In this document: piece after piece, positions 59,737-64,000 of the stretch
Position numbering within the stretch: the first letter of the stretch is position 1
Layout: each line of letters opens with the position of its first letter
Notes under the pieces: model-generated
What the model was told of the DNA's origin: nothing
Database searches by the model: none
The model's input: only the letters and a program-made list of their open reading frames with translations
Position numbers and translations under genes: made by a program
Source of the DNA: Megalonaias nervosa
Lineage: Eukaryota > Mollusca > Bivalvia > Unionida > Unionidae
Assembly: GCA_016617855.1 (NCBI GenBank)
Contig: JAECUM010004297.1
Span: 1-64,000, forward strand
Length of the DNA: 64,000 nt
Direction: 5' to 3'

Positions 59737-61203
59737 CAGTGTTTTATCTACCCATGCATCATGCGTCAAAAATGCAGACTTTTCCAATTTGACGCACAAA
59801 AATCGTCGCCAGTATGTAAATTGACACACTCCAATGTTATGTTTTGCTGATTAACAAAAACAAAGGTTCGATTTAAAAATCATCGATGGTACTTAAACTG
59901 ACGCACCCCAATATTATGTGTTGCTGATCAACACAAAATTAAGGTTTGGTCTAACTACCTTAATGTCTAGATTACAGCTCTCCCAAACAGGGAAAACACG
60001 CGCACATCAGTTTCTTACGCTAATGTTCTCATAATACATAGGGTTACAACTGAGTGTTGAGCCTGGAACTGACCTTATATGACCTGTAACTGTCACATCA
60101 TTTGTAGCAACAGGATGTTAGAACCATATAATCACCCCACCCAAGAAAGAGGCGGAAAATAAACACGTGATTTTAAAGTGATTCTCACGAGAAACTATTA
60201 TTTTATGCGCACCTTTGTCACACAATGAAGCAACAATTTCCAATCACTCAATTGTATGCCTTGCATTGTTCGTAGATACTGTCAGCATTCAACTGAAAAT
60301 GGCGTCCAAAGGCAAAAAAAATAAAATAGATCCAAAACAAATGAAATTATCCTTTGGACCGTGTTTATGACCGACCGATGATAATAATATTGTTATTGAA
60401 CCAGTGGAGCCTTCATCATCCAATGATGACATAATGGTTACTCAAAAGATAAAATGTAATTTGTGCAGCAATGGTTGAAAACACAGCTGGCTACGTTTTC
60501 GAAAAGAAGTCTAGTGAAGAATGTGACAGTGAAGACACCTTTATGTTTTGCCATATATGTACAGAGGCTAAAAAAACCTCCATGACCAAATGTGCAAAAA
60601 ACAATATCTTTCAGAAAACTACACTGGCAAGGCATGCTGGGTTGAAGGTCCACAGCACCAGGCAGATTTGAATGCAGGTTTAAAAAAGCATTCTTCCAAA
60701 CAAGACATAGCAGTGAAAGTGCTACTTAAGTGTGTACATTGGCTAAGTGTAGAAGACATCCCTTTTTTTAAAATACAAATCTCTTCTTAATTTAATACAT
60801 GACTTAACAGCTGTAGAAATTGATGCCATTGGCATTTAGAAAAATTCTGCCAATCAGTATGACTTGGCTACCACCTGTTCAGAGCTATTGGAAAGCCTAT
60901 CAAACATTGTTGAGGATAGTCTTATACGTGACCTGCAAAATTCGTCATTTGTGACAGCAATAGCATATGAAAGCACATGACAAAGACACACAGAATGTTC
61001 AGATGCTTCTGGCAAGGGAATTGCCTTATTGGCTTTAGTCTAATATTTTGGTTGTATATTTAAACAATATAATTATTTTTTAAAAACTACTGAAAACTGA
61101 TCATGGCGTGAATAAGACTCATAGATTTTGGATTTTGACTCGTCTGTTTTTTGACTTGATGAGTCAAATGACTTACATGAAGCCATTTGTAGATAAAACA
61201 CTG
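59737..61203 (+). mobile_element. hAT-type element with CAGTGTTTTATCTAC ends
   Basis: CAGTGTTTTATCTAC at 59737 is matched inverted by GTAGATAAAACACTG ending at 61203. Flanks share AACTCA (ACAACTCA to the left and TGAACTCA to the right if the ends are trimmed to GTGTTTT), which suggests an 8-bp target duplication with two changes. The interior holds a subterminal direct repeat of GACGCAC...CAAT-type segments at 59780-59940 and a degraded transposase N-terminus on the plus strand. Confidence 0.8.
60299..60995 (+). pseudogene. hAT transposase-like protein N-terminus (KIAA1586/ZNF862-like zinc finger)
   Basis: ATG 60299 opens MASKGKKNKIDPKQMKLSFG, followed by stops. Next comes a TTF-type finger: FCHICTEAKKTSMTK and TTLARHAGLKVH. 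In other frames are KCVHWLSVEDIPFFK and LCSELLESLSNI-like helical segments (to about 60960). This order is that of the N-terminal half of hAT-derived KIAA1586/ZNF862-like proteins with the DUF4371 region. Several stops and frameshifts are present, and the catalytic and dimerisation parts are absent. It sits wholly within the inverted ends of the element at 59737-61203. Confidence 0.7.
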
Positions 61204-63227
61204 AACTCAAATCTGAAAATTACCAACACCCCCAAAAAAATTTGCAAAATAAAAATTATACATGACTGTTGATATGAAAAATCTCTTTGTCTCAACTGTA
61301 CAGATCATTAATTTTTAAACCACAGCCTTTACAAATGAGAATCAAAATAAAAAAAAAAACATTAAGTAACAGTTTTAACTGATTTTCCATTAAGCGACAA
61401 ATAATGAAAACTAAATGACACTCAAAAAAAATTATAATACAAAACATTTTACATCTCGACTGGAAATCATACAACTCTTGAGCTCAGGATTTTCTATCAA
61501 CCAATCACAAATGACATTTCTTTTGAAAGATAATTTCTGATTGGCTGATAGTGGAAACTCAATCTCAGTTTATGATATCTAGTCCTACTATCATCAAATG
61601 TGTAATTTCATGTTGCACAGCTTACAGATAATGAAAGATAGTAAGATTTTATTTCATATTTACTTACTATGGATTAATTTCTTTTCACAAGTATAAATTT
61701 TTTCTTGGTATTGTAAAAATAATATTTTGACTGACTTTTTAATTTGTGGAAGTAGGAGCAGGATCTACTATTCCACAGAAAGATAATTGTTCATTGGGCT
61801 TTTAAATATTTTGGTTCATACCAATGACAAAATTCACTCAGATGGAGCCATGAGACAAATAACACTTTTTCAAATCAATATTCACCAACATGTACACCTC
61901 TATTTTATTTCAGAAATTAGACATAAGGCAGAATCGTAATCAGAGTATTGAGAATATTTATATTACTTGGAGGGTCTATACAATATGCATTGCTCAAAAA
62001 ATTTTGATTGACCGACACCTCGAGCCTCTCTAATTTCAGATCAGGTCCCTCTTGTATTCTATGCAATATGCCGTTCAGGCTTGTTGTATAAAAAAATCTA
62101 ATTTGCCTGAGAAAATTTTGATGATGATGCTGATGTGGAACATGTTTGATTTGCTTATTATAATGGATGAATTTTTATATAAAAAACGTAATTTGGACAA
62201 CAAACATTTGCCTGAGAAAAGTTTAAAAGTAAAGTCCACTACAGAAATGGATATACTGAGGAATTTCTGTTCATTTGGTCAAGTTCGAAAGACGATGTCA
62301 CTCTCCACCTCAAAACCGCTCTGTGGGACCCTGTCCCTAATCCAGTTTTCATTTAGTTTGCAGGTTTGTGTTTGTATAATATGGTACATTAAACAGGATA
62401 AAAGGGATGAATAAAAATTACATGATATTGATAATCATATTCTTTATTTATGTTCTTATGCACTCTGATTATACATCATCTGAATTGGATGCATTTCAGG
62501 TTTTTTTCTTCTGTTTCTTAACCAAAACTTCATTAAACACTTCATCAGATATTTTTAGAGAAAATATTTAAGCAATTATCTTTATGAGCATGTATAATTG
62601 AAATTATTACATACTGTTTCATGTCCTACACAGACGCAGTCAACAATGTAAAGGGAAGTAACCACTCCAAGTCCGATCATTTCCTCCAAGACAAAGAAAT
62701 TGAGTTATGTCCCTTTATGTAGCTTGGCTTTTCAGGACTAAAAGACCAACATAAATATATTGTTACAGATATCTACATCACATATATTATTTTTGTAATA
62801 TAGTTTTTATTTGAGTCGTTTGTGTTAATGACATTCTTATGATTGGTATTCTAATATTAGAAAGCACTTTAAAGGTGAGGTCGCATTGCCTGTGTAGAGT
62901 ACACGTATTACGTAGTACTCTTTGCATTCATAAATTAAGGTCAAATTGCCAAGTTCACTTCAACATCATATTTTCAGTCTATATAGACCATGATGTTTGA
63001 ATGCAGATGAGATTATCATCACATAATCTAGGAAGTACATTTGTACTGTAGATATGTCATGACTGTTCTAGCTGTTGATTGTGTTAAAAAAAAAGGTATT
63101 TTGCAATATGAAGTAATTTAAATGTTTGGGTATCTTTTTCTAGGGATTCAGATATGTTTATTTGCTGCATATTAGGTAACTATGTAAAGAAATTAAAGCA
63201 ATGCATTTTAGTTTTCAGTTATATTTC
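61204..63227. other. Intergenic or intronic DNA without a supported gene
   Basis: An open plus-strand frame at 62052-62414 (120 codons) lacks recognisable motifs or clear splice sites. Near 62653 an AAAGGGAAGTAACCACTCC motif resembles the AAGGGAGATAACTC motif near 1053. Confidence 0.5.
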
Positions 63228-63433
63228 AGTCTTGTGAGAGTACAATGGGATCTAGATTTATTTATTTATTGATTGTTGAAATTGAAAAGCTGAAACCATT
63301 TATTCAAAACAGACAGTACCTTATTGGATTATTGCAAAACATTCAAAGACATGGATATTTATTAATTTCACAGGATTACCTTGAAACATTCATGGACATT
63401 CATGACGTTCAACTTTCAATGGATTTACTTTGA
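63228..63433 (+). CDS. Possible terminal exon of an unidentified host gene
   Basis: The acceptor-like TTATATTTCAG precedes an open frame that runs through ATG 63245 to TGA 63431-63433. The peptide VEIEKLKPFIQNRQYLIGLL, then NIQRHGYLLISQDY...DVQLSMDLL, has a helical, protein-like composition. An internal TTTCACAG could be another acceptor. No family recognised and no upstream exon identified. Confidence 0.3.
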
Positions 63434-63462
63434 ATTAAACACTTTTGGATATTATTACAGTA

Positions 63463-63545
63463 CAGTGTGATCCCACTATAACACAGTAGCTGGGAGCCAT
63501 AGAACCCAACCGTGTTATAGACCGAACCGTGTTAAAGCAACCAGC
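63463..63545. mobile_element. Left end of a Tigger-type element or MITE
   Basis: TA followed by CAGTGTGATCCCACTATAAC, and inside it a second copy of the tip motif (CCGTGTTATAGACCGAACCG). The other end was not found in the last 450 bases, so the element either continues past the window or is truncated. Confidence 0.5.
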
Positions 63546-64000
63546 TTAGTTAGCTGAAGAAAATGATGCACATACCCAAAAGAATCTGTGTGGGTGGGGG
63601 GTAGGTAATAAATGCGGGCAAAAAAATATGCTTCATTGGCACAGTTACCATCTTAAATTGATGTATATTAAATGAGAATACGCTTGTAGTGAAAACAGAG
63701 AAGGCATACATAATATTTTACTTTATTCAGAGAACCAAGTATTGGTACATATACATATATACTGTTTATATATACATGAATAGAGTATCAACACCATGTA
63801 CTCACCCATCTGAATTCAGTAGAAAAAAATAGCACAATCACGTAGCGAATGATGAAGCACATTTACGTCCCAAGTTGGTAAAAGTTAGTTTGTGTTTTAA
63901 TCCGCCATTGGTAGCATTCGTAAGCATAAACTTTTTTCCTGAAAAAAGGAAACTTTCACAGCACAGTAAACATGTTCCAGTCATGTTGTAAAATGAAACA

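Overview
The window is animal nuclear DNA, most likely from a mollusc and perhaps a bivalve. One split host gene is clearly readable: the spliceosome factor YJU2/CCDC94, with GT-AG introns. Around it lie CA/GA/TA microsatellites, tRNA-derived SINEs, several MITEs, hAT and Tigger-type DNA transposons, and arrays of degenerate 130-160 bp units of a kind I associate with molluscan introns. The species assignment rests on repeat style and is an inference.

Positions ~190-16190 hold the decayed remains of a Polinton-like/adenovirus-like DNA virus integrated in the genome. On the minus strand, read from 16064 down to 2595, are: a coiled-coil/proline-rich structural protein, a small basic protein, a major capsid protein with two jelly-roll-sized halves, a pX-like minor capsid or core protein, an adenovirus-type cysteine protease, a fibre with tail-fibre-like repeats, a two-helix membrane protein, and two probable surface proteins. 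On the plus strand at the left end are an HNH/NUMOD homing endonuclease remnant and two unidentified reading frames. Most of these genes carry one or a few stops or frameshifts. No polymerase, packaging ATPase or integrase was seen, so the copy is partial or continues left of the window. Neither terminal repeat was found.

An LTR retrotransposon (6861-13240, ~904-905 bp LTRs) is nested inside the virus. It landed on the TAATG stop/start junction between the capsid gene and the next gene. Its RT and RNase H are Ty3/gypsy-like, but its domain order is gag-protease-integrase-RT-RNaseH, as in Gmr1-like elements. It is also dead.

From 16.2 to 36.7 kb the DNA is host non-coding and repeat-rich: SINEs, two MITEs, a degenerate coding-like stretch near 23.7-25.3 kb, and a ~4.8 kb imperfect palindrome (28780-33585) centred on a TA microsatellite. 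A Tigger/pogo element sits in its left arm and a tRNA-like SINE in its right arm. A diverged ~1.1 kb tandem duplication follows.

From 36.75 to 53.31 kb, YJU2 runs on the plus strand with six recognised exons in one open frame; exon 1 was not found. Its introns contain a tandem repeat that copies the exon 2/intron junction, so it carries multiple 5' splice sites, and a second short array of strong splice-donor-like motifs. From 53.5 to 64 kb the sequence is intergenic, with two hAT-type elements, another array of the 150-bp family, and a possible unidentified terminal exon near 63.2 kb.
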